Positions 23,119-29,164 of a stretch of 29,164 nt of DNA are shown here, one piece after another. Source of the DNA: a virus. The notes under the pieces were generated by a model. It ran no database searches. It was given only the letters and a program-made list of their open reading frames with translations, and was not told where the DNA came from. The DNA is taken from the IMG/VR virus record IMGVR_UViG_3300029922_000248, positions 1 to 29,164 of that record; one strand, written 5' to 3'. Made by a program: the position numbers and the translations under genes. Position 1 is the first letter of the stretch. Every line of letters starts with the position of its first letter.

Positions 23119-24179
23119 CCCTACGAAAAGGTTCGGCAGCGGCGTCAGTCTCTCCCGGGGTAGGGCAGCTATCGTCTCTGTCTGAATCCCAGAAGTACTC
23201 CATGTCGATTGACCTTCTCAATGAGTTCGGAGCCCAGAACCTCAGAGAGAACGACGACGAGTTGATTCACTCGTGTCTGCTTCCGTTCGGGATGCATACC
23301 AACGGTGACGCTAAGCCGTCCGCAAGTCTGAACTGGCGCAAGCTGACCTATAACTGTTTCGGGTGTGGTAACGGCGGAAGTCTGTTGTGGTTCGTCTCTC
23401 TGTGTCGAGGGGAGGATATCGGACAGGTCCGTCAGTGGGCCGACTCCAAGACTGGACTGGAAGTAGACAGCGAGGAGAGTCTGGCGTCTCTTCTAACGTA
23501 CCTAGATTCCCTCTACAACCCCGCAATCGCAAGTCAGGCCCCTCCGATACCCCATTTCAACCCAGCGGTCCTAGAGCCGTGGAGACTGATTCATCCATAC
23601 CTGACCGAGATACGTCACATTCCGGTAGACAACCTCGTGAAGCACGACGTGGGCTACGACGACAAGCTGAACCGAATCGTCTTCCCTCTGTGGTGGGAGG
23701 GCGACCTCGTTGGGTGGCAGACTAGGCGGATCGTCAATGACGGTACCGCCAAGTATCTAAACACTCCCGACTTCCCCCGGGATCGGGTTGTTTACAACGG
23801 GAGCGTTCAGTGTAAGAGTCTGGTGCTGGTCGAGTCTCCAATGACGGTCATCGCCAAGAGCCACCTGGCTCCCGAGTACGGGTTCGTAGCCACCTTCGGA
23901 GCCAGAGTGACGGCGAAGCAACTACAGGTCATAACCGACCTGTCGGTTGGGAGAAACACCCCGCTCATCCTCTGGTACGACAATGACAATGCCGGATGGG
24001 AAGCCACTCGCAATGTGGCCGAAGATGTGCTAAGATATTGTGACGTATTGGTTGTCGACAGTCCTTGGAACGAGGATGCTGCCGGACTAGACGATCAGAC
24101 AACTCTAGAGTTGTTGCAGAGGGCAATCCCCTATTCAAGCTGGACGCCACCAGCAGAAATCAAGGAGTGGCAGAGATGA
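23115..24179 (+). CDS. DNA primase (CHC2 zinc finger plus Toprim)
   Basis: TTG start at 23115, overlapping the DnaB stop (TTGA), with GAGGAG at 23101-23106; ATG 23202 is the alternative but has no good site. 354 residues. A CHC2-type zinc finger (Cys54, His61, Cys81, Cys84 in YNCFGCGNGG) is followed by the catalytic core: LVLVESPMT (Glu240) and the Toprim DxD in WYDNDNAGW (Asp289, Asp291). It makes RNA primers for lagging-strand synthesis. There is no DnaB-binding C-terminal domain, so it is shorter than cellular DnaG; coupling to the helicase may occur another way. Confidence 0.88.
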   Translation: MTLRKGSAAASVSPGVGQLSSLSESQKYSMSIDLLNEFGAQNLRENDDELIHSCLLPFGMHTNGDAKPSASLNWRKLTYNCFGCGNGGSLLWFVSLCRGEDIGQVRQWADSKTGLEVDSEESLASLLTYLDSLYNPAIASQAPPIPHFNPAVLEPWRLIHPYLTEIRHIPVDNLVKHDVGYDDKLNRIVFPLWWEGDLVGWQTRRIVNDGTAKYLNTPDFPRDRVVYNGSVQCKSLVLVESPMTVIAKSHLAPEYGFVATFGARVTAKQLQVITDLSVGRNTPLILWYDNDNAGWEATRNVAEDVLRYCDVLVVDSPWNEDAAGLDDQTTLELLQRAIPYSSWTPPAEIKEWQR

Positions 24180-24301
24180 AGAAGTACGGAACCGGAGTAG
24201 TTCTCCCCGAAGAGGGGGACGACAAGAAGACCGCAGCCAAGAACTTCTCGGAGAAGGACCGAGAGGCCCTCATTGAAGAGTCGTCTGAAGAAGACGAGTA
24301 G
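24176..24301 (+). CDS. Small acidic protein, 41 residues
   Basis: ATG overlaps the primase stop (ATGA) with AAGGAG at 24162-24167. The product starts basic (MKKYGTGV) and ends strongly acidic (EALIEESSEEDE), with no hydrophobic core. Acidic tails like this bind SSB-partner proteins or mimic DNA, but nothing more specific can be said. Its position in the operon and its good binding site argue that it is real. Confidence 0.6.
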   Translation: MKKYGTGVVLPEEGDDKKTAAKNFSEKDREALIEESSEEDE

Positions 24302-25057
24302 TTGCTTCAGAGACTCTCTGGTCAGGAGTTAGTAGACGCTACGGATCGCACCACGATTGATCCCGAGCGGCCGTTCCTGGTTGGTGTTGGACCCGCAGAG
24401 TTTTCTACCTCAGTGGCGATTGAGCCGTGGCCGTCCATTATCTGGGACACGAATCTCTTCTACCGAGATATGGGGGTACACCCAAAGGTTGATCGCAAGA
24501 GGATCAAGCAAGCTTATCTAAACAATCGAGGGCACGAGGACAATAGGCTGACGATGATCGCCTCTGTTCTCCTTAGTCCACTTAGGCGTCTGACTTACGA
24601 TCTGGTCCCTCTAGGGTCGCTCTTCTTCGATGACGAGATAGAGGAGGCCGTGAGGCGGGCAGCAGCCGCAGAAGCTTCGGGAGTCCGTGCAGGTGGCGAC
24701 GAGGTAGACGAACAGGCTCTCAATGACAAGATAGACCAGATGAGGATAACTCCCCCTGGTGAGATGGACGAGTTGCCCGAACGAGAGGACCGTTACCAGT
24801 GGTCCTACTACCTCTATAAGAGCGGTCATGACGACACCGAAAAACTTTCTTTGTGGCGCTCCGAAATCATTCGTGTTTTGCATGAATCAGGGGTTGACAA
24901 ACCACCTAGACTTGGCATAGGATACATGAGTAGTAATGATCCTTCCGAGAAGATAAGGGTTTTACAAATAGGCTTCCGTGTGGTAATATTGATAGACGAA
25001 CAAGCTTCGATTGAAGTAGATCATCTCTCCGATATCGTGAGTTCGTTCAGTCAATAA
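24302..25057 (+). CDS. J-domain-like protein lacking the HPD motif
   Basis: TTG directly after the previous stop; GAAGAAGACGAG just upstream may act as binding site. 251 residues. Residues 51-101 read like a J-domain: NLFYRDMGV (helix I), DRKRIKQAYLNN (helix II), then NRLTMIASVLLSPLRRLTYD, matching the helix III/IV pattern of DnaJ proteins (..I..A..VLSDP.KR..YD). The HPD tripeptide that stimulates Hsp70 is replaced by GHED (77-80), so it may bind but not activate DnaK. The middle is charged and probably unordered. From about 24840 the gene becomes more AT-rich and carries two promoters for the next gene. Phage lambda uses DnaJ/DnaK in origin remodelling, which makes a role near the primase plausible. 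Confidence 0.65.
   Translation: MLQRLSGQELVDATDRTTIDPERPFLVGVGPAEFSTSVAIEPWPSIIWDTNLFYRDMGVHPKVDRKRIKQAYLNNRGHEDNRLTMIASVLLSPLRRLTYDLVPLGSLFFDDEIEEAVRRAAAAEASGVRAGGDEVDEQALNDKIDQMRITPPGEMDELPEREDRYQWSYYLYKSGHDDTEKLSLWRSEIIRVLHESGVDKPPRLGIGYMSSNDPSEKIRVLQIGFRVVILIDEQASIEVDHLSDIVSSFSQ
24894..24923 (+). promoter_or_regulatory. Upstream promoter of the binding-protein gene
   Basis: Consensus TTGACA (24894-24899), 18-base spacer, TAGGAT (24918-24923), inside the J-like gene. Predicted start near 24930, giving a leader of about 195 bases for the gene at 25126. Confidence 0.45.
24961..24989 (+). promoter_or_regulatory. Proximal promoter of the binding-protein gene
   Basis: TTTACA (24961-24966), 17-base spacer, TAATAT (24984-24989) preceded by TGG (extended -10). 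Predicted start near 24996. Together with the upstream site this forms a tandem promoter pair for an abundant protein. Confidence 0.5.
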
Positions 25058-25088
25058 CACACAACCACATCACAAAACAAACACAGCC

Positions 25089-25102
25089 GTGCGGAAACGC
25101 AC
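25089..25102 (+). promoter_or_regulatory. GNRA-loop hairpin in the leader
   Basis: GTGCG-GAAA-CGCAC is a perfect 5-bp stem closed by a GNRA tetraloop. It ends 11 bases before the AAGGAG (25114-25119) of the next gene and is preceded by an unpaired A/C-rich stretch. It probably stabilises or exposes the ribosome binding site. Confidence 0.5.
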
Positions 25103-25125
25103 CTCAATGAAACAAGGAGCAGCAA

Positions 25126-26112
25126 ATGGGTAACTTCCAACGAGGCAGCAAAGCAGCAGCAGTAAGCGGGGGCGATTTTTCTTCCCGTGCCCAGTTCTTC
25201 AAGCTTGAAGACGGAGAGCAGGTCGTGGTCCGTTTTCTTACCGACCCGGAACCTGTCGAGTCTCCGAACGGCGACTTCGTAGGTGGGTGGATCACGGTGA
25301 ACTATCACCAGAACATCCCCACCAAGGGTGCTCCGGCAGGGTATGACTCCACCAAGTCGTGGCCTGCCCGCATGGCTGCCGTGTGTCGTCACGATCCCGC
25401 TCTCAGTTACTCTGATTGCTACATCTGTGATGTCCTGCACAAGGACGACCCCAAGAGCATCAAGAAGCCAGCGAAGCGGACTTGGGCCGCTGCGGTCCTT
25501 CGTGAGGAGGTCAAGGAGGATGGCAAGGTCGTCGGTTACCGGGACCAGACTCGAACGGTCACCCGAAAGAACTCCGATGGCACCGTTGGAGAGACTTTCG
25601 AAGAGCCTGCCGTCGTCAACCTCAACTTCGGATGGAAGAACTTCTTCAGCGCCCTTGAGACGAACGCCAACATCAACGGGGGCACTCTGCTGGACCGTGA
25701 TTACCTCATTATCCGCAAGGGTGCTGACGTTGACACGGTGTACATCTTCATGGCCCTTGATCGAGTGCCCCACTCCGATGGGACTACCTTCGACGTGCGT
25801 AAGCCCGAGCACATGGTCAAGTACTTCCCGAGTGCGTTGACCATCGGCTCTGCTGCTGCGTCGGATGAGTACCTCATCCCGATCATCGAGGGGAAGGCTG
25901 CCGACGACTACTTCGCTACGTTCTTCGACCGTACCGTGGTTGCTTCTTCGAACAACTCTCCGGTATCTTCCGGTACCCCGTCCGCTGCTCCCGTCAACGA
26001 CGCCGCTAACGAAGAGTTGGAGGCCCTGAGGGCACGGGTGCGTGGCTATCCATCGCCCGCCGCCGAAGCAACTTCGGAGGACGAGAAGCCTCTGGTTAGG
26101 GCGTTCGACTGA
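25126..26112 (+). CDS. Putative single-strand DNA-binding protein (gp32-like)
   Basis: ATG with AAGGAG six bases upstream. 328 residues. The N-terminal part has RAQFFKLEDGEQVVVRFL, a beta pattern typical of phage gp32-like proteins, and a Cys/His cluster (Cys87, His89, Cys98, Cys101 in CRHDP and CYIC, His105) placed like the zinc ribbon of gp32. The core continues to about 270, then a Ser/Ala/Pro linker and a helix (EELEALRARVRG) lead to an end with several acids (SEDEKPLVRAFD). Such tails recruit partner replication proteins. Its own promoters, leader hairpin and strong binding site suggest high expression. The codons look more optimised than those upstream. Family call is from motif layout only. 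Confidence 0.6.
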   Translation: MGNFQRGSKAAAVSGGDFSSRAQFFKLEDGEQVVVRFLTDPEPVESPNGDFVGGWITVNYHQNIPTKGAPAGYDSTKSWPARMAAVCRHDPALSYSDCYICDVLHKDDPKSIKKPAKRTWAAAVLREEVKEDGKVVGYRDQTRTVTRKNSDGTVGETFEEPAVVNLNFGWKNFFSALETNANINGGTLLDRDYLIIRKGADVDTVYIFMALDRVPHSDGTTFDVRKPEHMVKYFPSALTIGSAAASDEYLIPIIEGKAADDYFATFFDRTVVASSNNSPVSSGTPSAAPVNDAANEELEALRARVRGYPSPAAEATSEDEKPLVRAFD

Positions 26113-26113
26113 T

Positions 26114-26171
26114 CTATCTGCTATGATGGGCCTACGGCTTAGAGGACGAGCCGTAGGCCCATTGCAGATAG
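26114..26171 (+). terminator. Large hairpin between binding protein and polymerase genes
   Basis: An outer 8-bp stem (CTATCTGC 26114-26121 with GCAGATAG 26164-26171), an asymmetric internal loop, and a perfect 13-bp inner stem (TGGGCCTACGGCT 26127-26139 with AGCCGTAGGCCCA 26149-26161) around a 9-base loop. It starts one base after the stop codon. There is no T-run, so it may be an mRNA-end stabiliser, a processing site or a partial terminator rather than an intrinsic terminator. Confidence 0.6.
26119..26127 (+). promoter_or_regulatory. Possible extended -10 promoter of the polymerase gene
   Basis: TGC followed by TATGAT (26122-26127) fits an extended -10 and sits in the foot of the large hairpin. 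No good -35 is present. A start near 26134 would give the polymerase gene a leader of about 47 bases that lacks the 5' arm of the outer stem. Confidence 0.3.
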
Positions 26172-26180
26172 GGGGCACCC

Positions 26181-29164
26181 ATGAGGCATACCGTTATTCA
26201 GTCGTTCCATCCTTCTCCCTACCACCACTCGGGTGAGTATCCATCTCCCTGTGTCGTTGAGGACGTTGACGGAGTAAGAATCTTCATCTCTCCACTGGGA
26301 GAGGACCCGGAAGCCATTAAGGACATTGCTCTGTCCTCTGGCTGCACGATGACGGTCATCGAAGACGTTCTCGGAGATGGCAACCGGCTAGTTAGCATCC
26401 ACCACGAAGAGGGACCGGAGTGGGCCGACGAGTTCTCCTTTCCCGGCTACCCCTCTTACCGAGAGGCCCTCTCGTTCTACGCTAGCCAGCCTACCGGAGG
26501 ATTCGTACACCTACATACCCACTCAGAGTTCTCGTCTCTGGACGGACTCTCTACCGTCAAGGAGATTGTCGAGAAGGCTGTAGCTGATCGACAGCCAGCC
26601 ATTGCCATCACCGACCACGGTACGTGCGCCTCGCACCCGCACCTTCAGACCGAATGCGACAAGGCTGGCATTCAGGCCATCTTCGGTCTTGAGGCCAACT
26701 TCGTAGACGACAGGTTCCGTAGGCCAATCACCGCACCCAAGGGCTCTTCTAAGGAAGAGCTAGATATGGTCAAGCAGGATCAGTCCGAGGTTCGAGACTA
26801 CTGGCACTTGATTCTGTGGGCGCAGAACGACGTTGGTCTACGCAATCTCTGGGCCATGTCTACGGAGGCTAACCGAGAGGGCTTCTACTACCGACCAAGA
26901 ATGGACTGGGACACCATTGAGAAATACTCTGAGGGCGTTATGTGCTCGACGGCCTGTCTCCGTGGTCCGGTATCGTCGGCCATTCTAGAGGGCAGGGACG
27001 ACTTGGCCCTGGCTCGCATGGCTCGACTCAAGGACATCTTTGGTGATCGTCTCTACGCAGAGATTCACACCAACGGACTAGAGCAGCAGAAGACCGTCAA
27101 CGAGACAGTCGTTTCGTTGGCCGACTCTCTATCTGTCCCGCTGATTGCGGTTACCGACTCTCACTACTCGTGCCCGGAACACAAGGATGCTCACCACGTC
27201 TGGATTGCCGCCCAGACTAACAAGTCGTTGGGAGACGATAGCGGACTGTTCGAGGACGATGCCGACTATCACATCATGACTCGGAGTGAGGTAGAGCAGT
27301 CTCTTAGCTACATGAATCCATCCGTTGTTCAGACGGCTATGTCGAACACTGTTCGTCTAGCCCAGCGATGTTCTGCTCGACTCTCTGGTGATCCCACCCC
27401 TCCGATCTACTCTGTTAGAGGAGGAGTTGAAGCTGACAAGGAAACTCTCATCGATCTGTGTCTCGCTCACTGGGAAGAGAAGGTCGTTGGCAAGTCCCGT
27501 CCTCAGAGTGAATACGTAGAGCGATTCGAGTATGAGATGAAAATGCTCATCTCGAAAGACCTGTGTGGCTATTTCGACATTGTGGCCGACTATTGTCAGT
27601 GGTCTAAGCGTAACGGCATCCTGGTGGGTCCTGGTCGGGGTAGCGGAGGTGCCTCCCTGGTCGCTTATCTGTGTGGAATCATTGAGATTGATCCCGTTGA
27701 CGCTGAGCTACCCTTTGGACGTTTCCTAACTCAGGGACGTACTGAGCTTCCCGACTTCGATATCGACTTCCCAAGCGAGCGTCTTCCAGACGTGATCGCT
27801 TACGTGGTCGACAAGTGGGGAGAGGAGAGTGTGGTCCGAGTAGGAACTCACATCAAGCTCAAGAGCAAGGGTGTCGTTCGGGACGTTGCACGAACCCTCA
27901 AGGGGATGGTCGAGATTGACTACACAGACCTTGAGGCCATTTCCAAGATCATCGACAACGCAGAACGAAACACCGCTGGTCTTGGTCTGTCGTGGGAGGA
28001 ACTGTGGAACCTTCATGGAGATGAACTAGGTCCATACCGCTCTCTGTATCCTCGCTTGTTCGAGTTGTGCGACATCATGGTAGGTCGACTCAAGAGCTAT
28101 GGTAAGCACGCTGCCGGTCTTGTGATCGCTGCCGGAGAGAACCTCACTGACCGCCTACCTCTTAGGCGTGGTGGCGACAACGATGACGAGCTTGTGGCCG
28201 AGTTTGACAAGGATGCTCTGGCCGCTTTGGGCCTAGTTAAGTTCGACTTCCTCGGACTGAGGAACCTCGACACCCTTCAGCGGTGTGTCGATTTGGTCAA
28301 GGTCCGTACGGGGGAGGTGATCGATCTATACCGTTGGAAGAGCGAGTACGCAGAGGACAACGTGTGGTCCTTTCTCTCTGAGGGCAACACCCTGGGGTGC
28401 TTCCAGATTGAGACTACGGTGGGCACTCGAATGACTCGTTACGTTCAGCCCAAGAATCTGCACGACCTTGCCGACGTTATTACCCTCGACCGACCGGGAC
28501 CAATGAGAAGTGGGCTAGACAAGCTGTATCTAGATCGTCGGTTCGGGAGGGCTCCGGTTACGTACGCCGATCCCCGACTGAAAGACGTGCTTCACCGCAC
28601 CTACGGAGTCATGCTCTACCAAGAGGACATCATGGGTATCTGCCAGAAGCTAGCAGGATACGACGAAGAGCAGGCCGACTATGTTCGGAGTATTCTGGGC
28701 AAGAAGAAGGTCGAGGCCGCTAAGGTTGAGGGCCGCAAGATCGTGTCTGCCGCCATCGAACGAGGGATGACCCAAGAGGCAATCGAGGCCATCTGGACTC
28801 AGATGGAGGAGTTCTCTCGCTACAGCTTTAACAAGGCCCACGCTTACGGATACGCTGTCCTGGCCTACTGGTGCGCCTGGTTGAGTTACCACTACCCCGT
28901 CGAGTTCTTCACTGCGGCTATGTCGACCGTAGATGCCGCTCGCATTCCCGAGTTCGTCATTGGCTCGAAGGCTCGAAAGTCTCCCGTGCTGCCCCCCGAC
29001 ATCAACGTGTCCGGTCTTGGGTTCACGGCCGACGAGTCAGTGATCCGATTCGGTCTGGACGCCATCAAGGGGGTGGGAGACAAGGCGGCAGCCAGCATCA
29101 TCGAACAGCAACCGTACTCGTCCTTCGAGGAGTTCATGGAGAGGAAGCCGGTCAACATCGGAGT
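26181..29164 (+). CDS. dnaE: DnaE-type DNA polymerase III alpha subunit (3' partial)
   Basis: ATG at 26181 with an AGGGGG-like site just upstream; the frame runs off the right edge after about 994 residues, so perhaps 150-250 residues are missing. The PHP domain starts at about residue 108 (FVHLHTHSEFSSLDGL, ITDHGT). The palm carries GPGRGSGGASLVAYL and the catalytic PDFDIDF (Asp527, Asp529), followed by KFDFLGLRNL with the third Asp. Further family motifs are ITLDRPGPMRSGLD, YGVMLYQEDIMGI and FNKAHAYGYAVLAYW. The window ends in the helix-hairpin-helix region (DAIKGVGDKAAASI). About 107 residues before PHP have no counterpart in E. coli DnaE. It copies the phage genome together with the helicase, primase and binding protein upstream. 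Confidence 0.95.
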   Translation, partial: MRHTVIQSFHPSPYHHSGEYPSPCVVEDVDGVRIFISPLGEDPEAIKDIALSSGCTMTVIEDVLGDGNRLVSIHHEEGPEWADEFSFPGYPSYREALSFYASQPTGGFVHLHTHSEFSSLDGLSTVKEIVEKAVADRQPAIAITDHGTCASHPHLQTECDKAGIQAIFGLEANFVDDRFRRPITAPKGSSKEELDMVKQDQSEVRDYWHLILWAQNDVGLRNLWAMSTEANREGFYYRPRMDWDTIEKYSEGVMCSTACLRGPVSSAILEGRDDLALARMARLKDIFGDRLYAEIHTNGLEQQKTVNETVVSLADSLSVPLIAVTDSHYSCPEHKDAHHVWIAAQTNKSLGDDSGLFEDDADYHIMTRSEVEQSLSYMNPSVVQTAMSNTVRLAQRCSARLSGDPTPPIYSVRGGVEADKETLIDLCLAHWEEKVVGKSRPQSEYVERFEYEMKMLISKDLCGYFDIVADYCQWSKRNGILVGPGRGSGGASLVAYLCGIIEIDPVDAELPFGRFLTQGRTELPDFDIDFPSERLPDVIAYVVDKWGEESVVRVGTHIKLKSKGVVRDVARTLKGMVEIDYTDLEAISKIIDNAERNTAGLGLSWEELWNLHGDELGPYRSLYPRLFELCDIMVGRLKSYGKHAAGLVIAAGENLTDRLPLRRGGDNDDELVAEFDKDALAALGLVKFDFLGLRNLDTLQRCVDLVKVRTGEVIDLYRWKSEYAEDNVWSFLSEGNTLGCFQIETTVGTRMTRYVQPKNLHDLADVITLDRPGPMRSGLDKLYLDRRFGRAPVTYADPRLKDVLHRTYGVMLYQEDIMGICQKLAGYDEEQADYVRSILGKKKVEAAKVEGRKIVSAAIERGMTQEAIEAIWTQMEEFSRYSFNKAHAYGYAVLAYWCAWLSYHYPVEFFTAAMSTVDAARIPEFVIGSKARKSPVLPPDINVSGLGFTADESVIRFGLDAIKGVGDKAAASIIEQQPYSSFEEFMERKPVNIG

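Noticed and set aside
25051-26178. 375-residue open frame on the minus strand
   Set aside because: Antisense to the well-supported binding-protein gene with its own promoters and binding site; composition is that of a shadow frame.
1-29164. CRISPR array, insertion sequence, integrase or attachment site
   Set aside because: No regularly spaced repeats, transposase or recombinase motifs were seen.

Overview
The window looks like part of a lytic tailed phage with a contractile tail (myovirus-type baseplate) that infects an actinobacterium. The phage call rests on the baseplate genes, the dense same-strand operons and a nearly complete phage-coded replisome. The actinobacterial call is an inference from three signs: a secreted Rpf-like lysozyme-fold domain behind a Thr/Pro linker, a holin-like protein of a type common in actinophages, and several genes that appear to be leaderless. 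The Rpf-like protein most resembles what I recall from Acidimicrobiia, but that host guess is weak. No integrase, repressor, attachment site, CRISPR array or tRNA was seen.

Layout. (1) 1-9869, tail and baseplate, plus strand: the 3' part of an NlpC/P60 peptidase-hub protein, a small tail protein whose C-terminal two thirds are much richer in GC than its neighbours, a gp25-like wedge protein, a gpJ/gp47-like baseplate protein with a fibronectin-like insert, and a 1626-residue tail protein with a Trp repeat, a lectin-like region and a Ser/Asp-rich end. (2) 9914-10735, a papain-like (C1) peptidase. (3) 10900-17021, a patchwork of small transcription units: a SNF2-type helicase, small membrane proteins, a Cys-rich gene on the minus strand, a DNA methyltransferase, the Rpf-like secreted protein and a CBU_0592-like membrane protein. 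Six genes here have a promoter whose -10 box ends 7 to 9 bases before the ATG, so their mRNAs should begin at or within about three bases of the start codon. (4) 17019-25057, one tightly packed operon: DinG-like helicase, holin-like protein, three proteins of unknown function, DnaC-like loader, DnaB-like helicase, primase, a small acidic protein and a J-like protein. (5) 25126 to the end: a putative single-strand DNA-binding protein with its own promoters and leader, a large hairpin, then a DnaE-type polymerase that runs off the window.

The loader, helicase, primase, binding protein and C-family polymerase would make a largely host-independent replication fork; DinG and the SNF2 helicase may remove R-loops or obstacles.

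The most unusual part is 13567-13992. It has almost no coding capacity, holds at least three plus-strand promoters, a possible structured RNA, a duplicated promoter-like element, and alternative hairpins that start exactly at a predicted transcription start.
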